A DNA stretch of 64,000 bases, taken from contig JANFAH010000015.1 in assembly GCA_024663395.1 (NCBI GenBank), positions 806,001-870,000 of the forward strand, written 5' to 3'. This DNA is from Pisolithus tinctorius (taxonomy: Eukaryota > Basidiomycota > Agaricomycetes > Boletales > Pisolithaceae). The position numbers were made by a program, and so were the translations under genes. The notes beneath the pieces are model-generated. The model worked only from the letters and a program-made list of their open reading frames with translations, was not told the origin of the DNA and made no database searches. Below are positions 11,104-22,479 of this stretch, in pieces (positions within the stretch are counted from its first letter, which is position 1; each line of letters starts with the position of its first letter).

Positions 11104-13104
11104 CTACCAGCAGGGGTAGCTACTTCTTCCTGGAGATTGCATTTTGACAATATAGAATATATTGCTCCAGCTAACAAAGTACAAGTACAAAGACAAAAAA
11201 ACATGAATGGGTTGTGAAATGACATGTACATTAATGTTAGTCAACCTCCATCCTACCTTCCTGTCTGGGTGCTGATCCAACTGCTGGTGGTGGTGGAGTA
11301 ATAGAGATTGCTGGACCTCCAGCAGGTCCATGCACAGGTTCGACATTCGAAGGAGGTACTTCCAAGCCAGCACCTCCCTCAAATGAAGCTGGGGGGGTTC
11401 AGTGGACTCCTGTCTTGAGCTGCTTTGGGATGATTGAACCTCTACAACACCAGTGGCAGTGCCAAGTTCCACCATGACTGGCATGTGAGGTACTGGTGTA
11501 GGGTTGGAGGTAGTGTGAAATGGGACCAGAGGATGGTTAAGCATGTCTGGGGCCAGGAATAGGTGATTACAGATGGCATCTACCACCTGATGGAGAGCAG
11601 CAAGCTCAGTATCAGTTACTTCTATCTCCTGCCTCATGTCAGCATTCTCCTGCTTGAGGATGGTAACCTCTTCCTGATACTCATCACAATGGCACAGATC
11701 ATCAGCACTGGTTGTAGTAGTCAGTGCTGGAGTGATGGGTGGGTCTGTTGCAATGCTTCTTGCATGAGACCGTGATCAGGATAGCCATGATGGAGTAATA
11801 ATTTCCACTACTCAATAGAAATATTAGTTCAACTGATTAGCCAAAAATATAGGACTGTGAATAACTTACTGGGGTGGCCAGTCCATGGGCCAGGAGACAA
11901 ATGACAGCTTGTTATTTTGGATGGACCAGAAGATTGATTTCAGCTTGGTGCACTTTGATGTTTGGCTCATTGACCAGTTGATGGAGCTGGTGCAGCAAGT
12001 GTTGAAGTGGTGGGAAGGCCAGCAGTGTCTTCTGGGGATCATTGCTGGCGAGGCCTTGATCAGGAGGCTTTTTGCTGCATCTCAGACTTGTCTCCCCTCC
12101 CCTTGAACAAGCTGCATGAGTATTCTGTACAGTGGCATTGCCAGCATGCCCTGCCAGCTAGCACCATACAGGGCCAACTCCTGTCCTGGAATCTCACACA
12201 CTGCTCAGCTTCTGGCACTACCTCCCAAGACTCAGGAAGGTTGTTGATGTCTTGCCAGTCCTGCACATCCTTGTCGATTGGTTTTGCCTTCTTTGTTGGT
12301 CTCCTTGACCAGCTCCAGCCTCTACTGGTCTGATCACTGGCATTGACAGGCTTGGCCACTGGCTGGTCACATCTTGACTGGCTAGGGCCCCGTGCCTTCT
12401 CCCTGTTCTGATCCTCTTCATTTCCCAGCTTCTGCATTGCAACTCCAGTGGTCTTAGCCCATAGTGTCTGTGGGTGCATGTTCAGATCCTGTGTCAGTGG
12501 TCTACCCAATTGCCATTGTCAGAATCAGTGCTCACCTGGAAGCCAAATCCCTTGAGCCTCATTGGTGCCCAACTCTTTCCCCTTCCCCTTAACCACTGGC
12601 TGTGCCTGGTGCTTGGCCCTCGATGAAGGCCCAGTAAGCTCCTCCATGACCTTGTAATATGGGTGAGACTTAGGCTGGTGACAAAGGTGATACCATGGAT
12701 GATCCTTCACATTGGCCTCTCATGCTGTCATCATCTGGTTGAAAGGGGGCCATGTCTGCATCACCTGGATTATTGCCAGGTCAACCATGTGCATATCAAT
12801 AGCAATAAGATGTGGAGGGATCTTGAATGCTGGGGGTAGATGTTGAACAACCATGTGGACCATTCCCTACATAGATGTCAGGAACGGATATCATGGCTGT
12901 GATTTCACTTACCAGCTGGGCCCACACAAGCTGAGCCACTTTGCACCAGAGCATACCATCCCAGCCCTGAAGCCCTTTTAGTTCCTGCATTGTAACCCTG
13001 GCAGCCTCCTTGACCATCTGCTTGGCATTTTCAGTGGTGATGACCAGCTGGATGTTGTTGGTCGATTGTGCTGGGATGAAGGTGCTGGTGTTGGCAGTAG
13101 ACAT
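11104..13104 (-). pseudogene. Gene Y: unidentified multi-exon gene with a cysteine module, degenerate
   Basis: Likely start ATG at 13104. Exon 1 runs 13104-12913; an intron at 12867-12912 (GTAAGT...TGTAG, 46 bp) joins in frame to exon 2 (12866 to about 12536), which has an in-frame TGA after QMMTA consistent with CGA decay. The next coding stretch, around 12509-12060, carries a cysteine cluster (CVRFQDRSWPC, then CWQCHCTEYSC) resembling a zinc cluster lacking its second Cys. Further down, 11760-11257 gives a heptad-rich coiled coil (EYQEEVTILKQENADMRQEI) ending at a GTAGGA donor (11251-11256). One join (near 12502-12535) is out of phase, so an indel or wrong splice site remains. I do not recognise the family. 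It is probably a dispersed agaricomycete gene family rather than a single-copy gene. Confidence 0.5.
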
Positions 13105-13740
13105 AGTGTTGTTTAACCTTGGGTGTGCAAGTGGTGGGTGCTTGAGTGGTGTGGTGAATTCACCAGCTAGCATACACCATTCAACAGGCTTACTTAAGCA
13201 CAATACAAATGCTCACTCTGGTGATGCTGGGATTTACAATATTCAATGTACTGGTTTAACCATTGAACATATTTTGCTGGGAGTAATGTATGGCAGTTGA
13301 CAGTCATTCCACTAAGTGCCCATTTATATTATGTATGCACTTGCACATCCTGCATGATGACTGGTGAAAAAATATTGTGTAATACAATCACCTTGTTTAC
13401 AAGGTCACTCCAGCCCAAAAATGAGATGCTTTTTTCGACATCCATGCATCTGCCTGACAATTGACTCTGCACAGCAAAACCCACCGGTTGTGACTGCATT
13501 CTGGCGTGGTAAACAAGGTGCCTGCCAGTGGCACTGGCCATGTTCTAGTCTTATCACTGGTACCAAAATCATTCTCAAACATCGGTGTAATCCCCACAGT
13601 GCCTACAATGTTTCGAACTTTCATATGGCTCCCAGAAATGTTAGATTCAGTTCCAGCAGTCCAGATAAACTCCATAAGTCAGCCAGTCCAAGGACCATTA
13701 CTTCTAATGACTGTGTGCAGTAATTCCATCATGCCATGAT
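13105..13740. promoter_or_regulatory. Divergent intergenic region between genes Y and Z
   Basis: About 635 bp separating the minus-strand start of gene Y from the plus-strand start of gene Z. No convincing TATA box or repeat is visible. It may hold both promoters, but that rests only on the gene arrangement. Confidence 0.3.
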
Positions 13741-14816
13741 ATGCAGTGGCTTGCATCTCTTGATGAGGATGAGGAAATGCTTGCTGAAGATGACCTGCTG
13801 GACATGCTATCATCCCTATTATGTGAGCCACCTTTCGAGCTGTCCCCAGCTCAAACAACATGCACAACTGCACTGGAACCCTCCTTCCAGTCCCCTGGTT
13901 TGCCCAGATCACCTTTGATAGAGCCAGCATGGGAGTCATTTGCACTGTCTCCCTCCTCTAGCAGCCCATTGGTTGAGCCTCCTTGGGACTCCATATCAAC
14001 ATGCCTCTCTGACAGCACCCCATTACTTGAGCTGGCATGGGACAAATCACCACCACCTGTTTCCCCAGGTACTCCATTGCACGAGCCACCTTGGGGGTTG
14101 CCCCCACCATTTCAGTCCCCACCAGTCAGTCCTTTACAAGAACTGGCATTTCAGTCACCTGCTGCCACAAGATCATCAGCTCACATCTACCCAACTCAAG
14201 CAGCTGGCCAATCATCATGACCACTCATCCTATTGCATGAGCCCCAATTTCAGTCCTTGACTCCCTCTGTGTCACCAGCCCATCGCAATCCTATCCCAGT
14301 TCCCAGCCCAACAACATTCACATCACCTGGTGGCAATTTCCCCAGTCCTCATCAACCTATGGACCTTTCAGACACTCCTGCATCATTCAGCTCCACATCA
14401 ATACTGCTGGCTAGATCCCCATCACCAGTTCCAGTCCTGTTGTCACATTCAGAGCTTTTTGCAGTCTCCCAGGAGTTCGCCATACAGCTGGGAGTTGATA
14501 CTCCACAAACCAAGCATAAGTCCAGAAGTTCCTACACAACCATAGCTAAACATGTCTACCAGTTCAAATGTCAAGGCAGATCTCCAGTATTGTGGCTAGG
14601 AGTGGGGCATGTCAGCCAGACATCAATGCTGCACACAATGCCAATCTGATCACTGCATATAGGTATTATGCAAATACCCTGGTGGATGCAACCAGGGAGT
14701 GGCAATCACATGTTGAGCAGCATGCCATGCTTACCAGATTCCAGCAACAGTTAGCAGATCTTCTGGAGGAAGAGCTGGCAATTGTAGGCTACTGTCTTAA
14801 ACCAGACCAGCTTTAA
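13741..14816 (+). pseudogene. Gene Z: Pro/Ser-rich repeat protein, broken
   Basis: Starts ATG 13741 with an acidic N-terminus (SLDEDEEMLAEDDLLDMLSS), followed by four or five imperfect repeats of about 24 residues around EPPW[DE]S or EPAWES. TGA at 14218-14220 interrupts the frame, which continues in phase to about 14590. The C-terminal part then lies in another frame (14568-14816), a helical region (YRYYANTLVDATREWQSHVE...LADLLEEELAIV). One nonsense codon and one frameshift are therefore needed to make the full protein of about 350 residues. The family is not recognised. It is divergent from gene Y and tail-to-tail with gene X, suggesting the three may have travelled together. Confidence 0.5.
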
Positions 14817-15015
14817 TTTGTATATTTAACTCATTTCAATGAACATTATGTTGAATGGAATTGGAGAAGTGCACAAATTGGCCATGATTGGATTGTGACA
14901 GTGGGTTATGGTACATGGTAGCTATGAGGCTGGTAATTCACCAGTGATTCTTGCACTGTGCACTATATATGTTTGTTGCCAGTCTACAGGAAACCATTAG
15001 GTACTGGCCTCAACT

Positions 15016-16005
15016 CTACCTTCGCCTCCTCATGGTTGGAGTAGGATAATTATCATCTGGCTGCTGTGGGGGCCTACAATTCCACTCTGGGTGATGAGCC
15101 ACACCATCCTCTTCTGCTTGATCCAACAGTCTATCATCCCTGTCCATCACACAGCCTCTAGGCCTGGCATTCAAATTCCTACCCACCAGATCAACTCCTG
15201 ACATAGATAAGCATGTGTAATTGTGTTATGGATGTATACCTACCATCATTAGGTGATATGACCATCTTATCATTCTGGGCTGCTGTAGAATGCTGTAATG
15301 AGAGGATTAACCAAGTGTGCATGGAAACTGACCATTGGATCTGATTCTTGGCTTGGGCTTGGGCTTCCTTGCAGTTGAATCGACACCATCATTGGCATGA
15401 TTGTCTGATACAATTCTATCAGCAATATTCATTGTCGCTGGATACCACTTACCAGCTGGCTTGGGGTATGCAGTAGCCATATTGCGCCAGTCTGATGTGG
15501 ACTGGTTCTGCCATCTGTTGTCCTCCTGTGCATTGGATGTTCCAGTGGGATGATCTATGGCACACAATTCCAAGGTCATGTTAGGGTTACCAGTAAAAAA
15601 TCTGACCAGCTCCAACATACCATCTATCCATTGCTGTTTGGTGGAAGGTTTTGTGGGAGGAGCTGGTTCCTCCTCCAAGTGATGTCCGTAGTCAGAGCCA
15701 TCAATGGAATTTACTTAATGTGCAATCAGTAATGTATATCCAAATTGATCATGACCTCACCTTCCATCCAGGGTCTCTTCCCTTTGGCTTTGTCTGACCG
15801 GTGTTGGTGTTTGGAGACCAGCTCCTCCAGAGAACCATCCTGAGATCTCCACCTTTGGAACTGGAAGACATCTTCTGGGTGCTCCTGCTGTTGCTCCTTC
15901 CAGAACTCCAAGGTTTCAATTAGTTCATGATGTGTCAGCCTGGTGGGCTCTTTGCACAGGATATTGGGAGGAAGATACTTGGAAGACAGTCAGCTATTGT
16001 GGCCC
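15016..16005 (-). pseudogene. Gene X, 3' exons (beyond the A'1 insertion)
   Basis: Continuation of the gene at 24492-25707 after the 8.5-kb insertion. Exon 4 continues from the duplicated GGCCC (16001-16005) down to 15761; intron 15714-15760 (GTGAGG...AAG with a CTGAT branch); exon 5 15713-15333; intron 15283-15332; exon 6 15282-15244; intron 15198-15243 (GTAGGT...CAG); exon 7 15197-15016, ending RRRR-stop. Every join keeps one frame. Exon 4 includes the phrase YLPPNILCKEPTRLTHHELI. A TGA sits just downstream of the insertion. I do not recognise the function; the pattern fits a dispersed hypothetical family of mushroom-forming fungi. Confidence 0.6.
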
Positions 16006-16946
16006 TGTTAAGTCCAGGTCTTCACCAGTCCAAGGCCAGTCCAGAGTCCAGTCAGGGGTCAGAGGGTAATATGAGGTACTAAGGGATTTGGACTATTGGA
16101 CTTGGCAACTGAGGATGCAGCGCTATTCCCTTGCATGGGCCATAGTCTGGTCAAGAGACAGAAGACAGAGGATCAGGGAGACCAGGTTAAGACAAGAACT
16201 AGGTTGATTTCAGACTGAGGCTAGAACAGATTATCCTACAGCTTAAATACTAGAAGTAACCTAAGTGTAACGTGGCACCGGAGACTGGTCTGCGCCAGTA
16301 CAGCGATGATTGGTAAACATATTGGTAAGTAGTGTTATGAAGAATCTTATCAAGCAAAGACTATGAACAAGGGATTACCAGGAACTGGGTTAGGACATGT
16401 GGCTGGGCCAGGTGTTACACTGGCCTGGTACTAACTGAGGGGACAACTCGACCGGGCACTGCCTTGCAGTGCCTCATGAGCTAACATGTTTCTGGGTTGA
16501 AGGGCTAAGGCCAGGACCAGGGCAAGGGTTGGATGGGACCAGTTGAGACTGGTGTAAGGAGAGAGATCTCCTTACTATGGGATTAGGTATTAATTTCTAT
16601 TTTATGTATTTGTTTTATTGTTTTGTTACTTACTGTTGTGGGTACTGTACTTGGGTACTATAGTTCGCTTTTTGTGTGCTGAGTCAGCACTTACTTACCA
16701 TTTATTCATACTGTAAGTTTTTACCAAGAGATGAGTTACTCCCAAAGACAAGAACAAGTTATAAGACTGCCCCAGACTGCCCTAGACAGTCTCCTATCCC
16801 CCTACTCTCTCTGCTCAGGCTAAAGGAGCCCCTTTGGACTTACTCACACCCTCTCAGATTCTACTACTCCATCCTCAATCCACACAATTATATTTCCTCA
16901 CACCAGTGTAGAGCTGGTCTAGGGTGGTCTGGACATGGTCATGACA
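16006..16946 (-). repeat. 3' LTR of A'1, with a MITE inside
   Basis: 941 bp against 587 bp for its partner at 23905-24491; the excess is the insertion at 16552-16903. The plus-strand end ATGACAGTATCCCCCTCTT shows the purine-rich primer tract (AAGAGGGGGATAC in element direction) next to the LTR. Confidence 0.88.
16552..16903. mobile_element. MITE-like insertion, GTGTARGG termini (copy 3)
   Basis: 352-bp insertion in the A'1 LTR, starting GTGTAAGGAGAG and ending TTTCCTCACAC, so the ends are inverted repeats. Flanks are TG on the left and CA on the right; empty sites in other LTR copies read gagac-TG-gtgtag or gagac-CA-gtgtag, the two deamination products of gagac-CG-gtgtag. This fits a 2-bp CG target duplication. 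An alternative reading is a 349-bp insert with a 5-bp GTGTA duplication (16552-16556 and 16906-16910). No coding capacity. Confidence 0.65.
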
Positions 16947-17077
16947 GTATCCCCCTCTTGGAGCCAAGCCCATGAGGCTCCAATGGGGACAATGCTGAGA
17001 ATGAAAATTTTGTGTCTGACCTTGAAAACTGGTGGACTTAAGACCGGTCCTCCCCAGGTTTGGTTCTTCACTTTGAC

Positions 17078-18113
17078 ATGTCTATTTGCCAGTCCTAGAT
17101 GCCATATGATCAAGACCTCCTGCCTGACCTGACCCAGGCAATGAGTGTCAAGCTGCAGGTAGGCAGTGACGATGACAAGCTGGCTGAGTGCAAGAGGCGC
17201 AGGAGGAAGCCCAGTTGGCTGAAGAGGCCCAGTTGGAGGTGGAGAGGCAAGAGCAGGCCCAGCTTGAAGAAGAGAGGGCACATGCAGAGGCAGAGGTGCA
17301 GAGGATAGAGGTTGTGCACAAGGCTGAGGAAGCTAGAAAGGCAGAGCAGAGCCGGCAGGCAGATGCCCTGGTGGGTAGTTTGACTGGGGCCAGTTCCAAT
17401 GTTGAGGTGATGAACCCTCGGTGAGTGTTATTATGGCTATTACCGGTGTTTTTCTGATCAACATTTCCACCAGCTGTCTTTGCTGCACCCGGACCAACAT
17501 GTCCTGCCTTTGCAACACTTATGGCAAAAAGAGGTGCCTGGCATGCAACCAGTGCAATGAACTCAAGGAGTGTTGCCAGTGGCTGGTCGAAGGTGAGACC
17601 GGTACAGGTGTTGGGCTGGCTGGGGACAAGGGGAAGAGGAAAACTGATGTGACCTCCCCTTGTGCTGGGGAGAAGAAGAAAAGGTTGAGGCGGCCATCCG
17701 CCAAAGTACTTGAGGGCACAGGTGATGAGGACAATGTAGGTGAGGGCCCATTGATGTCAAAGAAGACCAGTGATGAGGTCAAAGCTGGTCCAGTGACTGG
17801 TGACCAAATGGAGCACTTGATCAAAGCAGTCGAGCACGTTGCTGACAACATGGCTGGCCTTGCAACAGCGCAAAGAGAAGTCTCCCAAAACTTCTACCAG
17901 TTTGCCCGGTCATATGAGACCTACATTGAAGAGCGCTTTGAGTTTTTGGTGCTGGACATGCCTTCAGACCAGGACACCACCAACAAGGAGGACAGGGATG
18001 TCAAGGGGATCGACAATGAGTTGGAGGGGCTGAGGGAAGAAGAGGAGGGAAGTCAGTCCTGGTCTGAGTCAGGTGACCAGGCTGGTGCCAGTTCTGCTGG
18101 GTCCCAAGTCTGA
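17078..18113 (+). pseudogene. Accessory gene of A'1, antisense to gag-pol (coiled coil plus zinc cluster)
   Basis: Lies between the chromodomain end of pol and the 3' LTR, on the strand opposite to gag-pol. Exon 1 17078-17420 encodes a start like that of the A'2 copy and a Glu/Ala/Gln-rich coiled coil (QLAEEAQLEVERQEQAQLEE); it has a TAG soon after the first ATG and a frameshift near 17190. Intron 17421-17473 (GTGAGT...CCACCAG, CTGAT branch). Exon 2 17474-18113 is open and begins with six cysteines in the pattern C-x2-C-x6-C-x12-C-x2-C-x6-C, followed by basic stretches (GKRK and EKKKRLRRPSAK), a helical segment and an acidic tail. The spacing is identical in the intact element. The role is inferred: a nuclear, possibly DNA-binding protein. 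Confidence 0.75.
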
Positions 18114-18296
18114 GGTTGTGTGCGCATAGAGTAGTGTTTTTCCCTTTCTGTATGCTTGTGAATGCCAATGCCCGGTTCCAGTTCTGAAGTATGAAAGAAA
18201 GCAAATAAAAGAAAAGTAAAGGAAATCAAGACATGGTAAGTACTATGAGATAGGAGAAACAAATAAGGAGAAAAGAAACTTGAGACCAGTTCTAGG

Positions 18297-21200
18297 TTAT
18301 TTCTTGAAAGGACTGGGTTTGTCTGGGTACTGGTCATGATACTCTTGGATGAGTTCAGAGGCATTGTCTAGCTCTGTTGCTAACACCCAGGTTGTTTCCT
18401 CATCAGTTCCCTCATAGCCAGTCCACCAGACCAGGTACTGCAACCAACACTTCCTGTGCCAGTCGACCTTCGAATTGAGTATCTCTGCTACTTCAAATTC
18501 TAAGTTGCTGTTGACATCTACTGGTGGGGGTGGAGGTTGAGACCGGTTGGGTATGGTATTTGGGATGGCCGGTTTGAGCTGGGATATGTGGAAGACCAGG
18601 TGTACAGCATGCATAGAGTCTGGTAAATGCAGGGTAAATGAGTGAGAACTGGCCTTGGCTATTATGGGGTAGGGCCCAAGGTTCTTCTCACTCAGTTTCT
18701 TGGAGGGCTGGGTCAACCAGAAATACTTGGCTTTTATGTAGACACTGTCACCCACTTTGAAGTCCAGGGCCGGCATGCACTTAGCATCTGCCAGTCCTTG
18801 GTAATGTTGCTGGGCAAGAGCCATTTCTTCATGAAGGTACTGGTGCAGTGACTCTAAGTCAACTGCATAATCATGAGCCCAGTTAGATGTGAGGTCACAC
18901 TCAGGGAAGACTGAGATATTAGGGTGGTAGCCCTTATTAGCAAAGAAGGGTGATACCCTGGTCGTAGCGCTGGGTGCATTGTTGTAAGCAAACTCAGCCA
19001 ATGGTAGTAGCTCGGCCCAGTTATCCTGTTGGTAGTTACAGTAGAGCTGGAGATATTGTTTGAGGGTCTGGTTGGTGTGCTCTGTCTGACCATCCCCCTC
19101 TGGGTGATACCCAGAGGTGAAGTGTAGACACATGTCTAGAGCTTTACCCAGAGAATGGAAGAAGTGGGATATGAATTCTGATCCCTGGTCTGAGGTTACA
19201 TGGGCTGGTACACCATGCTTAGAGAACACATGCATGAGGAAGAGCTTGGCGAGCTCAGGGGCTTTGATGATGTCATGAGTAGGTATGAAGATGGCTTGCT
19301 TTGAGAGCCGGTTGACCACGACAAGGATGGCAGTAAAGCTGGTTGAGGCCAGGAGTTGCTCTATGAAATCCATTGAGATGGAATTCCATGGTTTCTCTGG
19401 CACTGGGAGTTGTTTGAGTAGGCCATAAGGCTGGTGGTGGGGTACCTTGGCCCAGGCACAGGTAGTACAAGACCGGACATAGTCCTTGACAAATGTCCTT
19501 AGGCTGGGCCAAGTGTATTCATGCCAGATGAGCTCTAGAGTTCTGTTCTGGCCAAAGTGGCTGGATAAAGGATGATCATGTTTAAACCTCAAGACATGAA
19601 GGCAAAGGTCATTAGAGTCCGATACATAGATTCTTCCATCTAGATGGAGGAAGCCGGCATCATCAACTGACCACCAGGAATCTGATGTGTCTGAGAACTG
19701 GACTTGGGCGACCAGGTCTGAGGGTAGGGCTGAGAGAATATCATTATGCAACTTCTCCATGTCCATCAGTGCAACAGCACATAGGACTGGGTATTCAAGG
19801 TAGGTGGTGTGCAGGGAGGTGGCTAGCTGTTCCTGCATGAAGACCAGTCTGAGGTTCTGTGGGTTGGCCCAGGCATAGTCGCTATCCCCCTCTTTGGGGT
19901 AGATGTCCCATCATCTAGTTAGGGTGTCAGGCTTAGTACCAAGTTTACCAGGTCTGAACTGGATAACCATATTGAACTGGGACAAAAACTCAGACCAGCA
20001 TGCCTGACACTGGGTTAAGACCTTTGAGGTGGAGAAGTACTCCAGGTTCTTGTGATCAGTGACAATGTCAACCAGGACTGCAGAGCCTTCTAAGTAATGC
20101 CACCATGTCCAGAATGCCTCAAAGATTGTGAGTAATTCCTTATCATGGGTGTCATCATTTAGCTCCAGGGCTGTCAGGGTATGAGAATAGAATGCGACCA
20201 GCCAGATTTGGCCATCACCACTGGTGATGGACAGGATACCAGCTATAGCATAGTCAGATGCATCAGTCTTGACAGTAATAGGAGCTTCTGGGGAAAAGTG
20301 AGTTAGGACCAGTGTAGGAATAGGTATTAAGATGTACCTAGAAACAGTAATAGTCAGTAATGGGCAAGTTTAGTGCTTGACCCAAAAGGGAGGTCCTGTT
20401 TTGAGAAAAGAAGTGTAGTAAAAATGTAAAAAATGCGAACTCAAATGGAAAACTTAACTCTGCCTGTCCAATAGCTCTTGCCAGTCCTCCTGGCCCTTTG
20501 GGTACTCCCCAAAGTAATAAATCTAACTTTGAAAACTTGCTGAAATGCAAGACGAAATCACCCTGCTACTGAGGGCCTGTGACATGTACTTGTTGTTATG
20601 GTAAACTGAACTTGCACGAACACAGCGCACGTGCTTAGTCAGTGACATGGCTGCTCACCACTAAGTCCAATGGTACAATGCAAAAAAAAAAGAAGGAAAT
20701 AAAACAAAGAAAAGTCTCCACCCCTGAACTCATGACCCAGACTGCTTCCCCTAGGGAACTCAAACCCATTCCCTACACCGGGGCAGTGGTGAAGGCCTGC
20801 TTGAGTTTGTTGAAAGACCAGTGGCACTCCTCAGAAAAGTTCCAGGGAGCACCTTTGTGTGTCAACCAGGTTAGAGGTACCACTATGTCTGAATAGTTAA
20901 AAATGAACTGGCAGTAGAAATTGGCAAAGCCCAGGAAGGACTGAATGTCCTTTACCTTCTGGGGCTCAGGCCAGTCACAGATAGCTTTGACTTTCTCTGA
21001 AGACATGGTAAGGCTGGCCAGGGACAAGTGGTAACCCAAATATTCCACAGAGTCTGAGTGGAACTTGCACTTCTCCAGTTTGGCATACAGGCCATGTAAC
21101 CAGAGCTGGCGAAGAACCTCCTGGACATGCTGCTTGTGTGATGACTCATCTCCAGAGTAGATTAAGATGTCATCGAGGTAGACAACAATGCAGACATCTA

Positions 21201-22469
21201 GCATATCTGCAAAGATTGAATTGACAAACCACTGGAAGGTGGCTGGGGCATTGGTAAGACTGAAAGGCATCACCAACCACTCATAAGACCCATAGCACAT
21301 TCTGAAGGCAGTTTTCCACTCATCACCAGGTGCAATCCAGACGAGGTGGTATGCATGCCTTAAGTCAATCTTGGCGTAGATTTTGGTGCAACTAGGGGAA
21401 TTGAGTGAATCAGATATTAGTGGTAGGGGATACCAGTCTTTCTTGGTGAGCTTGTTAAGGCCCCGGAAGTCAACACATAACTGGAGTGAACCATCCTTCT
21501 TTATGAAGAGGAACGGTGCAGCATAGGGGGAAGAAGTGGGCTGGATGAAACTGGTAGTCAGGTTTTCATCAATGAAGGCCCGGAGAGCTTGCAGCTCGAC
21601 CGGGGATAGCAAGTAGATGGTTCCTACAGGTGGCATAGTACCCTCTTCCAATTCAATCTTAAGGTCGTACTCCCAGTGTGGGGGGAGGGTAGAAGTCTTG
21701 GCTTTGCTAAAGATGTCAACAAAGTTGTGGTAGTCCTTCGGTACACCAGCCAGGTCTGGTGGAGGACCGGTAGAAGTAGACTGGGCCAGGACTGGGTCCA
21801 ATGGGCATAGATGAAGTTGGAATTGGGTAGATCCTTCTAGTTTGCAAGCATGTACATATGCAGCTGCATTGATCAGGGCAATAGGGGGGGCTTTCAGGGG
21901 GGGTGCAAACCAGTGAGTCGACAGATGGTACAGATGGTGCAGGGCCAGGGTTGGGTTGGTCAGGCAGACCAGGTTTGGGAAAACCAGTTAAGACCAGTGT
22001 GGCAGGGGGTGTTGACAGGGTTGGCATTCCTCCTGTAGATGTCTGGAAAGTTAGACTGCTCAATACCCAATCAATCAATGGATTGTAATGGGTGAGCCAG
22101 TCATGTCCAAGGACTATCTTACATTCAGAATCCAATGGGGCTAGAAACAGGGTTACCAGGGTGACATCACCAGTTGCAAATTGAACCGAAAGATCTACTG
22201 CTTGAGTGATGACGAAATTTGGAGTTGGATAGGGGACATGGGATAAGGGGCAAAAGAGTGTTGATTAACAAAATCTTTATCTATGAAACTATGTGTGGAA
22301 CCCGAATCCACTAGTGTACAGAACTGGGGTAAATTGTCACTGATAATGGAGACATGGGGGGTTAATGAGTTTGGATTGGAAAGAGCAGACACATTGAGAC
22401 AAGCCTCCATGGGTGCACAGCTGGAGTCAATGCAGCTCTCAGTCTGTGTGGAGTCCTGAGAGCTGCTAC
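18297..22469 (-). pseudogene. pol: pol of A'1
   Basis: Protease (LVDSGSTHSFID) lies near 22410-22195. After frameshifts near 22195 and 21900 comes RT (21801-20779) with an intact YLDD box and the MPFSLTNAPATFQ region, then a MITE at 20312-20778, RNase H (20311-19900), and integrase plus chromodomain (19838-18297). Integrase has the H-H-C-C region, SMDF and TSDQGSEF, and GDGQTE with the third acidic residue. A TGA in LTR-stop-WD near 19915 matches the CGA of the intact copy and is shared with A'2. The chromodomain reads EVAEILNSKVDWHRKCWLQY...LVWWTGYEGTDEETTW. Confidence 0.85.
20312..20778. mobile_element. MITE-like insertion, GTGTAGG termini (copy 1)
   Basis: 467-bp insertion between RT and RNase H of A'1. 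Starts GTGTAGGAATAGG and ends CCATTCCCTACAC, imperfect inverted repeats of about 15 bp. Flanks are CA (left) and CG (right). The empty site in A'2 reads ggacCAgggcagtgg and the intact element has gaccggtgcagtgg, so the target was gac-CG-g with CG duplicated. It contains a GCTTAGTCAG motif whose complement occurs in the copy at 55687-56034. No coding capacity. Confidence 0.75.
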
Positions 22470-22479
22470 CTATTTTTTT
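22432..22479 (-). promoter_or_regulatory. -1 ribosomal frameshift cassette of A'1
   Basis: In element direction: A7 heptamer (22479-22473) in phase A-AAA-AAA, then TAG, a 6-nt spacer and a hairpin with 11-bp arms 22466-22456 and 22442-22432 around a 13-nt loop. Compared with the intact element one base pair in the stem has changed on both sides (C-G to T-A), keeping the stem perfect. Confidence 0.8.

Noticed and set aside
16552..16910. 5-bp GTGTA target duplication for the insertion in the A'1 LTR
   Set aside because: Possible, but the terminus and the target both begin GTGTA by chance. The CG interpretation explains all three insertions and their empty sites.
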